A DNA stretch of 64,000 nt. Origin: Pyrenophora tritici-repentis. Lineage: Eukaryota > Ascomycota > Dothideomycetes > Pleosporales > Pleosporaceae. Both the position numbers and the translations under genes were made by a program. The stretch covers positions 1,550,001 to 1,614,000 of the forward strand of contig NC_089397.1 of NCBI RefSeq assembly GCF_003171515.1, given 5' to 3'. The notes beneath the pieces were generated by a model that worked only from the letters and a program-made list of their open reading frames with translations, did no database searches and was not told where the DNA came from. Positions 41,399 through 50,454 of the stretch are shown piece by piece; within the stretch, counting starts at the first letter, position 1, and each line of letters opens with the position of its first letter.

Positions 41399-41540
41399 TA
41401 GGCTACTTTTGCGCTCGAATGGGATGTGACATTAGAGGTCTGTTTGCTGCCTCTGCTAGCGTGGGCAGGTTAGTATATAGTTGCACCGTTCCCCTCATTT
41501 TCCACACACCAACAACAAACTTTACCCCTCCTAAGTCACG

Positions 41541-42093
41541 ATGGTACCTCCCGCCGAAGCCACTGTGCTCAATGTGACCGAAACGAACGCAATGTAAGCA
41601 ATCGTCAGCAACCGACCTGTCCATGGATTTGACTAATAATTGCAGCTCCATGCGTAATCAGCAAGAATCTCCCTTTCTGCGCTTACCCGCGGAGATCCGA
41701 AACGAGATATATGCGTACATTTTCGACAACACTAGTGTATCGCTATAGAACGGCTCTTATGCTCGTGGGCATCCATCTCAAAATCCTGGGGCAATTGCTT
41801 GGAAAGGCAACTGTATCTTTGGCATCACTAAAGTTTGTCGGCAACTCCGTTCAGAAATTGGTTTGATGCCATTCAAAACAGCAATCTTTATTGATTCAAA
41901 TTGTTTTCATTGGCCAGTCTTCCTCAAGCGTTCCTCGATCGAGCAAGTCGGCGCCATCGCCTATATCGAGATACCCCAGTTGTTTGTGGTGTGGTTGCAT
42001 CAAGTTCAATCTCCTGCTGAATACAAAGGGGTTTTCAATATGTTGTGCGGGCTCAAGGAGATTGTGGTAAAAGATGAGGAGTATTGGTTTTGA
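41541..42093 (+). pseudogene. LPxEIRxxIY-motif family protein, copy D, with in-frame TAG
   Basis: Exon 1 41541-41593 (MVPPAEATVLNVTETNA), a 52-nt intron, then exon 2 from 41646: SMRNQQESPFLRLPAEIRNE. The intron is at the same place and phase as in copies A, B and E. A TAG at 41746-41748 ends the frame after about 50 residues, yet the same frame goes on to 42093 with the second family patch, FGITKVCRQLRSEIGLMPFK. The likely ancestral codon is CAG. Truncated product or read-through cannot be told apart here. Confidence 0.75.
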
Positions 42094-42509
42094 AGCGAGC
42101 GGAGCTCTAGTGATCTATCTTGTTATTTTAGAGCTCTCGGAACTTGCCTCGAGTTCCGACCTGTCAAGATCATTTTCCAGAAGCACGAAGGTGGAGAAAT
42201 TGTGGCCCAGCACACTCCTGGGCAAGGTTGACTGGTTATTAGTAGCGGGGTTTGAATTGGCAGCGGCATGTCTGAGATCGATTTTTGTATTGGGAAGCAT
42301 CTTTCTGAGGTGAGAGTGCTGTCTCGAGCTATCCAATAACATCTACTTGCCTTCACCTCGTTTGTTTGCTGCCTCCCGCACGGGCCTCTGCTTGGACCAT
42401 CAAGTACCTCAAACACCCCCGCATTAGCTCCTCTGCTCAAACCCCGCTCACACAATTGTCAATCACAACAGATTTCTCATACTCAGTACTCTTTCCCCGT
42501 GACTACATC
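42094..42509. other. Intergenic between copies D and E
   Basis: About 415 bases, no gene. The last part is pyrimidine-rich and is probably the leader of copy E. Confidence 0.45.
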
Positions 42510-43295
42510 ATGCCTCCCCAGTCTGACAGCAGGATGTCAAAGCGCCAGTCTTCAAAGCGCCAGTCTTCAAAGCCCAAGCTCTCAAAGGAGGAGGTAGAAG
42601 AGATGTAAGTATTATGCACCAACAGTTATAACCATAACTAACTCAGCTTTAGCATGCGTCTCAACCAGAAGAACTCGCCTTTCCTTCGCCTGCCTAGTGA
42701 GATACGCAACAAGATTTACGCACTTGTGCTTGGAGGAAAGACTATTCATTGGAGGCTTGGCTCACCAAACGAGAAACCAAGTTATTCGAAGCACCGGTAT
42801 CTTGAGATTTGGGGCCCGGAGTATCTGGGAAAAAAGAAGCTTTCCTGCTACGACCATTCCCAGAGACAGGTCATCCGGTTATCTTCTCTGGCCTCGCTCC
42901 CCGCGGTCTGCCGTCAAATTCGCACAGAAGCATACTTTCTCCCTTTCACTCTCAACGATTTCGAGATATATCCTGCTGATGTCATCGACTTTGTGACAAA
43001 GCTCCGAGGGACTTAGCGAGACGCTATCACTACCTTGAGGGCACAGATCGACGGGGAAATTTGGCACACGGCGCAAGACATCTTGAGCAGGAACCATTAT
43101 ATCAAGGAACATGTATGGGTTGGTTCAACGGCTATGATGTGGTTTCAGGGTCTCAAGCGCGTGATAATCCCAAAGTGGAGTAAATGTGAACGCACTATGC
43201 GCCCTGACGAGGCAAGGGACAAGAAGAAGTTTATCATGGAATTGTTCCGGAACTTTGCTCAGAACAAGGATATTGAGTTCGTCTTTGAGCAGTAG
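42510..43295 (+). pseudogene. LPxEIRxxIY-motif family protein, copy E, with in-frame TAG
   Basis: Exon 1 42510-42604 has a small repeat (KRQSSKRQSSKPK); the 48-nt intron is at the family position; exon 2 starts MRLNQKNSPFLRLPSEIRNK. LPAVCRQIRTEAYFLPFTLN is the second family patch. A TAG at 43014-43016 interrupts at about residue 152, and the same frame continues for 92 coding-like codons (VWVGSTAMMWFQGLKRVIIP) to the stop at 43293. As in copy D, CAG to TAG is the simplest origin. It could still make a shortened protein. Confidence 0.75.
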
Positions 43296-43504
43296 GGTAC
43301 ACATCTACGCCATCCCAGCGATCGGTCGGTATTATGCGACTTCATCGATGGAAAGCTCACTTGAGATTTTGGGACGCTTGGAACTTCCAAGCTATTGCTC
43401 TAGTTCCTGTGGAATTCAGTAGCATACGAATGAATGTATGAAATTATGCAAGCTCAGCCATCATTGTTCGTTATGTAAACCTCCACACTCTTTCTCTACA
43501 CCAT

Positions 43505-44833
43505 CTACTGACCCAACGCCTCATAAATACGTCCCTCAACGCCCGCCACAAGTTCCACCCATGCTTCATCATTCCACGGATAATAATTCCCCCAAACACT
43601 CACCACAATATGGGTTTTCCCATCGACCCACATCTCACAGTTCGGCGCTCCGTACCAATACACGCTACCCTTACTCCTTCCCCTACCACCATTCTTCAAT
43701 ACCCTATCTGCGCCCTGAACAGCACATCCCAAGCCGTAACTTCCCTTTGGATCCAGCACCGGGGAGGAAAGATCAGCAGGCAGCACGATGGGAGTAGCAT
43801 TTGCAGTAGGTATGCTACGCGAATTATCTCTAATATCTTCAGGAAGCTGGGGCGAAGTGATCTCCCGCACACTCTCAGCAGACAGTAAGCGATGACCGGT
43901 TACGGAGTCCACGCCCATGTTCTCGGGTAAGAGGACAGAGAGGAGGTGGTTGTAATCGCGCACGCTGGATACCAGTCCGGTTCCCAAACAACCAGTGTGG
44001 TAGTCACCTTCTGGGAAAGCGTTTGCTCGCTTCACTACTTCCGGCTCCGCGACATCGATCGTGATGAACGAGTCTCCGTTCCGAAGTTTGCGCGGCCAGA
44101 ACTTTCCAGTGTTGTGCGGGAGTGAGGTAGCGACGCCGCCGTATGTTGCTTCTATGCCGATTTCCTTGAGGCCCAGGGGATTGAATATGTACTCTTGTAG
44201 GTAATCGTGCAGTGACTGTTTGCTGATGCGTTCGATGAGCACGGCGAGCCAGTCCAGGCCCTGACCATAGTTTGTTTTCATGCCTGGGTGCCATAATAGT
44301 GGGCTTACGAGGAGGACGCCATAGGGATCGACGGCTTCGTTTGTTGTCTCCCATACACCGAGGTCTTGGACGTAGTCGAATAATAACTTGTTGAAGAATG
44401 TGTGGCCGCCGCCGTACGTATGGTTCATCAGCATTCGCGCTGTGATTTCTCCCTTTCGGTCTTCAAATTGGTATTGCTTCTGACCAGTTTCGCCGTCCAT
44501 CGTATAGCCGGTCAACACGTTCTTTGCGGTGAGCTCGGGGAGCCATTTAGTGATGGTGGCGGGGTCGTCGAGGGTCGTAAGGTCGCGCTCCACTAACTTC
44601 ATATATGCCATTGCTCCGACAATCTTGGTAAGGGACTGGATGATAGTCATGGATTCCGCAGTGGGTGGCTTATTGGCACTGGCGCCATGGGAGAAAAGGA
44701 CATTATTCTGCTCGTCCACTATGTGGACAATGGCAGCTGGTAGAATAATGTTGTCTGTGCCTGGTTTTGTAGCATCATTGATGTACTTTGTTAGGGCAGT
44801 GGTAGCGTCTGAACTCAAAGCTGGGGGCGACAT
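43505..44833 (-). CDS. Serine hydrolase of the beta-lactamase/transpeptidase-like fold (class C / family VIII esterase type)
   Basis: A 442-residue single exon from ATG 44833 (MSPPALSSDATTALTKYI). The nucleophile motif SxxK is SLTK at about residues 67-70 (AESMTIIQSLTKIVGAMAYM), and the tyrosine motif is TNYGQGLDWLAVLIERIS at about 187-204. KEIGIEATYGG and GCLGTGLVSSVRDYNHLLSV are typical of fungal members. Such enzymes hydrolyse or transfer acyl groups; some act in secondary metabolism, but no biosynthetic genes lie nearby here. No clear signal peptide with this start. The frame is also open a few codons upstream without another ATG. Substrate unknown. Confidence 0.88.
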   Translation of the reverse strand: MSPPALSSDATTALTKYINDATKPGTDNIILPAAIVHIVDEQNNVLFSHGASANKPPTAESMTIIQSLTKIVGAMAYMKLVERDLTTLDDPATITKWLPELTAKNVLTGYTMDGETGQKQYQFEDRKGEITARMLMNHTYGGGHTFFNKLLFDYVQDLGVWETTNEAVDPYGVLLVSPLLWHPGMKTNYGQGLDWLAVLIERISKQSLHDYLQEYIFNPLGLKEIGIEATYGGVATSLPHNTGKFWPRKLRNGDSFITIDVAEPEVVKRANAFPEGDYHTGCLGTGLVSSVRDYNHLLSVLLPENMGVDSVTGHRLLSAESVREITSPQLPEDIRDNSRSIPTANATPIVLPADLSSPVLDPKGSYGLGCAVQGADRVLKNGGRGRSKGSVYWYGAPNCEMWVDGKTHIVVSVWGNYYPWNDEAWVELVAGVEGRIYEALGQ

Positions 44834-45516
44834 GACTGACAGCAAGTGCGGGAATAGAGATGAAGAAAAACCATCCAGAAACAGTCATCGTTGCTACTTA
44901 TCTGTCGAAGCCATCAAAACAGCACACGATGGCGTATCCACAGGCCGATGTGGCATTGCCAGATGCTGTAAGCAAGTTCGCCTGAATTCCGTTTTGGGAG
45001 TTTGCCGAAAAGGGCAAGTTCCTCTAAGGAGTCGAATAATATGGGGACGCACACATAGTGCGTGATATTTTATGCAAGGCGATATGTGCGGGCCGAAACC
45101 TTACTCGGATCGCTACTCTTAGCGTGCTTGAAGTGGTAAAAGAACTGGAGCCGAGATGTTGTGGACTTTTAGTAAGCGCAGCATTTTAATAGCTAGGGGT
45201 TTTGGGTTAATTGCTTGATTACCATGCATGGAAAGAGGCTTGAGTAATGGGCCCTCGTTTCACCCGAATCTGAGCGTATATAACCGCTGTAACAGACTGT
45301 ATGACTAGACAAGTAAGCAAACATACACGAGTACTGGGTTAAGCAGCTAATATCAATTCACCATTCATCAAATGTATCCTTTCTTTGGAATTTGATGGTT
45401 ACAATTACCAAGCAGTTGTTTGGCACACCTCCAACCGCCTGCAAACCAGTGCATATGAGTTTATCATCTGTGTGTCGAATGAGTATGTATATAGTCTACC
45501 TTAACTTCCTATATCC
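44834..45516. other. Intergenic, nothing recognised
   Basis: About 680 bases holding the serine-hydrolase promoter and the 3' end of MDE1. No gene supported. Confidence 0.45.
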
Positions 45517-46341
45517 TCATTTTGTCCATGGCAAACCTAGCTTCTTCATCTCAACTGCAAGTTGTAGAATATAGTCAATACTCTCACATTGTGTCTTCGC
45601 CTTGTGTACATTGTCACCCCAGACATAGATACCATGTCTCTTGACCAAGATCGCGTAAGAATCTGGGTACTTCTCCATGGCCTCCTCCAAGCTTTCCCTC
45701 AGATCCTCTTCATGCGCCGTATTCTCGATGATGGGTATGCGTAGCCGGTCGTAATAGCCTAGGTTACCCTGCTTGCCTCGCCCTTTTGGTATGCCTTTAA
45801 TTTGCTCAATCTCTTCGATTTCGAAGCAGGCGTCTTTGCCAAAGTCGCGCTCGACGATGAGGGTTACGAGGACGGCCCATTGCGAATGTGTATGGATGCA
45901 GCAACCGGCGCCGCGCTCGAAAGCTGCAAGGAAGAGCGGGGTGCAGGCAGAAGGTTTGAGGACCTGATATGGCTTTAGTCACCTCGCGCAGCATCCAGGG
46001 TCGAAGCTAGTACCTGTGGCTTTCTCAGGTATTCTTTGCTGTTGAAGTCCATCACAAACATGTCGGTAGGCTTCATAAGCTCTTTCTGTACGCCGCTGGG
46101 CGCAATGTAAATCTTGTCTTCATGGCGTATACTTGTTCCTCCACCAGTACCAGTCACCTGGCGCAATGCCCTTGTTAGCCGTCACTCAGATCACCTCGTC
46201 GCCGACGTCCCCGGAGCCTGGAGATGATCGTACCCAGCCCAAGTTGTAAAACTTTGCGCAGAGCGTGCAAATGTGGTTTGCTGGGTGGCTCGGATCATCG
46301 GAGTGAACGAGCGCCTCGGCGTCAATATCATTCGAAGCCAT
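45517..46341 (-). CDS. MDE1: Methylthioribulose-1-phosphate dehydratase (class II aldolase family)
   Basis: Three exons (46341-46234, 46157-46014, 45963-45517; introns 76 and 50 nt) give 232 residues, the usual size. It starts [17 protein letters not shown]; then [20 protein letters not shown] and [20 protein letters not shown], the substrate phosphate loop of MtnB/Mde1. Zinc ligands are the HTH of [11 protein letters not shown] (His 108 and 110) and the later RHGIYVWG histidine; the catalytic Glu lies in the conserved [10 protein letters not shown]. It dehydrates methylthioribulose-1-phosphate to a diketo compound in methionine salvage, in the cytosol. All motifs are present and the exons join in frame. 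Confidence 0.95.
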
Positions 46342-46671
46342 TCTGACGTGCTAGGGAAGAATGCGAAGTCGCAAAGTTAGATGGAAATTTACAACCCAAA
46401 TGACACGACCAGTGACCGCGAAAGGCACCCCACGTGGTCCGGGCGTAGTGCTCACCCCACTACCCCCACATAGTAGTCAGGCACGGCGCAACATTGTCAC
46501 AATCATTTCGAGGAACCATACTCATGAAAGAGGATATACAATCGAGTTTAGAAGACTATGACTGCAAAGGAAAACTAGGTTGGCTCATAGCCCATAGCCT
46601 GAGGTAGGTATCATGAACGCTTATCCCATTACGAGATCCTCCATCAAAAGCATCCAATCGGGGTATCACAA
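46342..46671. other. MDE1 promoter / downstream gene 3' end
   Basis: 330 bases between two minus-strand genes. No gene; presumably 3' UTR of the DUF3602 gene and MDE1 promoter. Confidence 0.45.
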
Positions 46672-47265
46672 TCAAATAGAGGTCTCGTTCTTAGCCAAAG
46701 GAGATGTTTCATGTTCCTTCTTCTTGTCGAGATGAAGCGCCTGCTTCACCTTCTCGCCCAGGCCCTTGCGCTCGGGAGAGTGTGAGTGGCCGCCGTGCTT
46801 TTCCTTGTATACGTTACCGGCGCCACCTCGCTATCATCGTGTCAGCCGCATGCTCCGTATAGCTGCTGTGACATCACTTACGCCAGTGTGGAATTCGTCC
46901 TGTGCATTCCGCTGGTTGATTTCTGGGACCATGTCTACTGAGCGACGACGTCCGTCATCAGACTGTGGTCCAACGCGAGGCGATTGACCGATGTTTCCGG
47001 CTCCCCCACGGCCTGATCATTGGCATACAAGGTAAGTGGGTGTCAATCAAGCTTGTATGCGTAGGCTACTCACCAGTTGAGAATTCGCCGTCTGCTGATT
47101 CGCCTTGGATACCCTCACGGACGAGGCCTCCGTCAGTGTATACGCTGGTGTCAGGTCCAATGTTGCCAGCACCTGTGTAGACAATCAGCTTCTTTCGAAC
47201 GCAAAGCTGGAATTTTGGCACTACTCACCTCCACGACCGGTGGAATGAATTGGGGTTGTAGTCAT
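46672..47265 (-). CDS. DUF3602 / Par32-like protein with GRGGAGN repeats
   Basis: Four exons (47265-47229, 47172-47074, 47012-46882, 46830-46672; introns 56, 61 and 51 nt) give 141 residues. The motif TGRGGAGN occurs three times (STGRGGAGNIG twice, HTGRGGAGNVY once). Each copy is split by an intron. The C-terminus is basic (KGLGEKVKQALHLDKKKEH). The motif defines the DUF3602 family, which includes yeast Par32, a phosphoprotein involved in ammonium-transporter regulation under TORC1. That role is known for yeast only and need not hold here. The small size and disorder are normal for the family. Confidence 0.9.
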
Positions 47266-48329
47266 CTTTTCTGGTTACTTCTAATCGCGGGATTGTACAG
47301 ATAGCGTGGCACAAGGGTGTTGTCAAGGATGATGGATCTGCTGGGATAGATGGACGACGATTGAAGCGTGAATAACGGTCTTATATTTGTTCTTTCAGTT
47401 CGTATAAACAACCTTGGAAGCCTCCAACAAGTGACGCAATGACGTAATCTCAGTCCAGGTTCGTTGGCAACGCGGGATGGGAGAGAGTTCCGCGTCAGAA
47501 ACAGCCGTCGGCATCCTCATGGCTATTGAGTGTCCAACTAAGCTGTCCAGCCAAGGAAAAAGGCGAATATGAGGTATGGATTTTGCGCGGTCATGCTCCA
47601 GCGGGTGGAATTTATGCGATGACGTGAGGTGATCTCTGTACCTGCGATAAGGCCGCGTGGAGTGATTCGCCCGGCAACTGACTAAGCGGGTTGTATCCCA
47701 CTGGTGATGGCGTTCTTACGCGACGTGTCTGACATGAAAGCGGCTGAGGTGCAGGTTTGTTGCAACTTTGATGGAGCACGAGGATCACCGAGCTTTCTCT
47801 CATCTCGGCATCTCGGAATTGTTGCGACCCCTAAAGTTAACGCGAGCATAGTGAATAAGCCTATAATGCAAACATTAAACTGACCAACTTCGCATAAGAG
47901 ATATGAGAGCTGCGACGTTTGCTATCCAGACATCTAGGCTAATCACGGGTGATGTTCCAGAGAAGTATTTGATAATGGTGCTTCATCGCGCGTTCTTCAC
48001 CCTAAGCGCTGCAGGAACACAGTACTCATGCATGCATTGGGTGAGAGGTAACGAACGCCATCCGTAGAAAATCATAGGCTCACGTACGCCTGTTTCAAAC
48101 ATACCTGGCGCTTTCTCAACGATTCGAGAGCGTGTTTTCCTGGAGTAAGAGCTGCGTCTCGACTTGGTGCACATGCTGTTTGGAAACTATGCATGAAATT
48201 ACGATTATGTGATTACAAAGCGATCTGGCTCGGTTCTATCTGTACAGGGGTTCTGGAACAGTAAGAAATGGGGTATCATGGGATCCACTTTCCAATGTGC
48301 CGAAAACAACGTGCCGAAGACGTCGTGCC
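47266..48329. other. Intergenic, no gene seen
   Basis: About 1.06 kb between two minus-strand genes. Short frames only, no repeat recognised. Confidence 0.4.
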
Positions 48330-49435
48330 TCAGGACCTCAGGCCCTGCTCGTCGCTGGGTCTGCCCTGACCTTCTTCCGCCTCCCTAGCCTGAACCTTGC
48401 TTTGATCTGCATGCTTCGCCGGATCGAAGACATATATGGGGAATTCCAGGAAGATGGTCCTCTTCAAGATAACGGGCATCCTCGCGTATAGTTGCGGAGG
48501 GAAAGGAATAAGGATGCTCGTCCGGTGAAGATATTCTTGGTATTCCGGCCATTTCGTGCCTTTTTCATATCTCTTCTTTGCGGCTGGACGCTCCTGTAGG
48601 GTCAAACCGGACACAAACATGAGAAGTATGGTCAAGAAGAAGGGTCCGAGGATGGATGCATAAAGCGCATCGTATGCGCCGCCCGAGACGTAGTTGTAAG
48701 CTGCTGGAGATACAGCGATCATGAAGATACCTGCAAACATTAGCCCTAACCTGATGTGGTCACGCAGAAGATACTTACCAAACTGGATAATGATCTCTCC
48801 AAAGTAGTTTGGGTGTCTAGTCCAGGCAAAGAAGCCAACGTTGCATACCGCACCGTCGCTCCCATGAGCGGTCCGGAAACGATACTTCTGAATGTCGGAT
48901 ACGCTTTCCATGATGAAGCCAATCGACCAAAGGATAATTCCTGCGATATCACGGCCTGTTCCGAAATCTGGTTGGTTGAATTGCGTGACGTTGGGCGAGT
49001 TCAGGATCGTCACCGGGAGCGAAACTGACCAGACCCAGAACATTTGACTGTGCATAATCAGTAACGGTGTCTCGATCAAAAAACATTGTCTACGTACAAG
49101 ACCCAGAATCCGAGAAACGACCAAAATTTATCGCGCTTATCATCAAAGCGGTCATCTTTGCCACTTTTGAGGATGCGGAAAAGCAGGAAGCCACTGAGTC
49201 TTGCTGCCCATAGTATGATGAAGAGTGATGCTACAATGTTACGCGCATCGCCGCGGTTTTCGCTGAAGGAGAGGGTGAGGATTGCAAGAAGAATGAAGTT
49301 GGTTCCACCAGCAAAGTCGGTGACCTTGTCGAACTTGAACCAGAAGGCGATGGCAAAGAAGAACAGCTGGTAGGCAACAGTGATGAGGAAGGTTATGGCG
49401 AGGTAGTAGTTATCGAGGACGTGTACGGCCGCCAT
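48330..49435 (-). CDS. DUF1295 / steroid 5-alpha-reductase-like membrane protein
   Basis: Three exons (49435-49098, 49047-48779, 48730-48330; introns 50 and 48 nt) give 335 residues. Several membrane segments are visible: YYLAITFLITVAYQLFFFAI, TNFILLAILTLSF, NIVASLFIILWAARLSGFLL, IAGIILWSIGFIMES, LGPFFLTILLMFVSGLTL. FFAWTRHPNYFGEIIIQFG is the hallmark of the DUF1295 and isoprenylcysteine-methyltransferase/5-alpha-reductase superfamily, where this region binds the cofactor. After SGLTLQERPAAKKRYEKGTK comes an amphipathic cytosolic tail. Probable ER membrane enzyme using NADPH or SAM; substrate unknown. The last 30 residues are charged and disordered. Confidence 0.9.
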
Positions 49436-50454
49436 GTTGATGATTTGACGATGCCTTCGTTATGTGATTGTTTCGGAGAGCAGAGCGTGCGTCTTCATAT
49501 ACTTGATGCTATTCTCTATCAACGCATTCGCGGTGCACGGAAGCCGAACTGCGCTGGCAAAATTTGGCCGGTTGCGCCCAAAACGGTCCTTTATGCGATG
49601 AAAGCTGGCTGAGTTGGGTAATGACGCACGTCATCCGCCGCCAAGCTGCGATTAGTAGGACGACTTTCTCCGGTGATCATCAGCCTTGCATCTCCTCCAG
49701 AAAACACCAAGTCTTTATCCTTCACTTGCGAACAGGAGGAATTTGCGCCGCAGTTAGTCAGCCAGTTCAACGTCGAGACTACACTGGCGGGAAGATGGGA
49801 ACTCCAGACGCACTGTCTTGAAACACTGCCGGTATGAACCATGCCGTCTCACGCACCTCGCGTATCAGACCTCACCACCACAGCGACTACCCAGACGTTC
49901 GTGAAGCCTTTCCACCACCAAAACCCACCTTACATGGGTCCGGCGGTATTGACATCGCTCGGAAACTTCTGTAACAAGCCTTTTCTGCTGGATCGACCTG
50001 GCAATGCCGCTGTTGTCGCAATCACGGCGCGCCGGGCCATTCTATAGTATAGCCGTTGGGAGCCTTGATACGCAGTTAGTCATTGTTTGAGCAGCTGCGG
50101 CGGCTCGAAACTCAGCACCACATTCTTGGAAACAAGAACAGTGGGGTTGCTCAGTAAGATCCTATAGAGAGCATGAAATACGCCTCAGTCATGAACTTTG
50201 AAAGGTTTTGGCACGCACATACACTACTTGGAAGCTTATACTGTTTCGATTCCAATAGCTTGTTTCCATCATCTCCACCTTCTTATTTTATTCCACCTTC
50301 CATTCATCACCTGTCCTTCTGCTGTGCAGATCCTAATTGAGCCTGTATGTTTGTGTTGTTGCCTTCAATTCTTTTTCAGCTGGGCTGTTCTATGTATTAA
50401 TTTATAATTCCTTTTTGTACCTTTTTATTCTCGTGCGCATATCGGATATTCACT
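49436..50454. other. Shared upstream region of the DUF1295 gene and the secreted-protein gene
   Basis: About 1 kb between divergent starts; no gene supported. The 50220-50450 part is very T/C-rich and likely promoter and leader of the secreted-protein gene. Confidence 0.45.
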
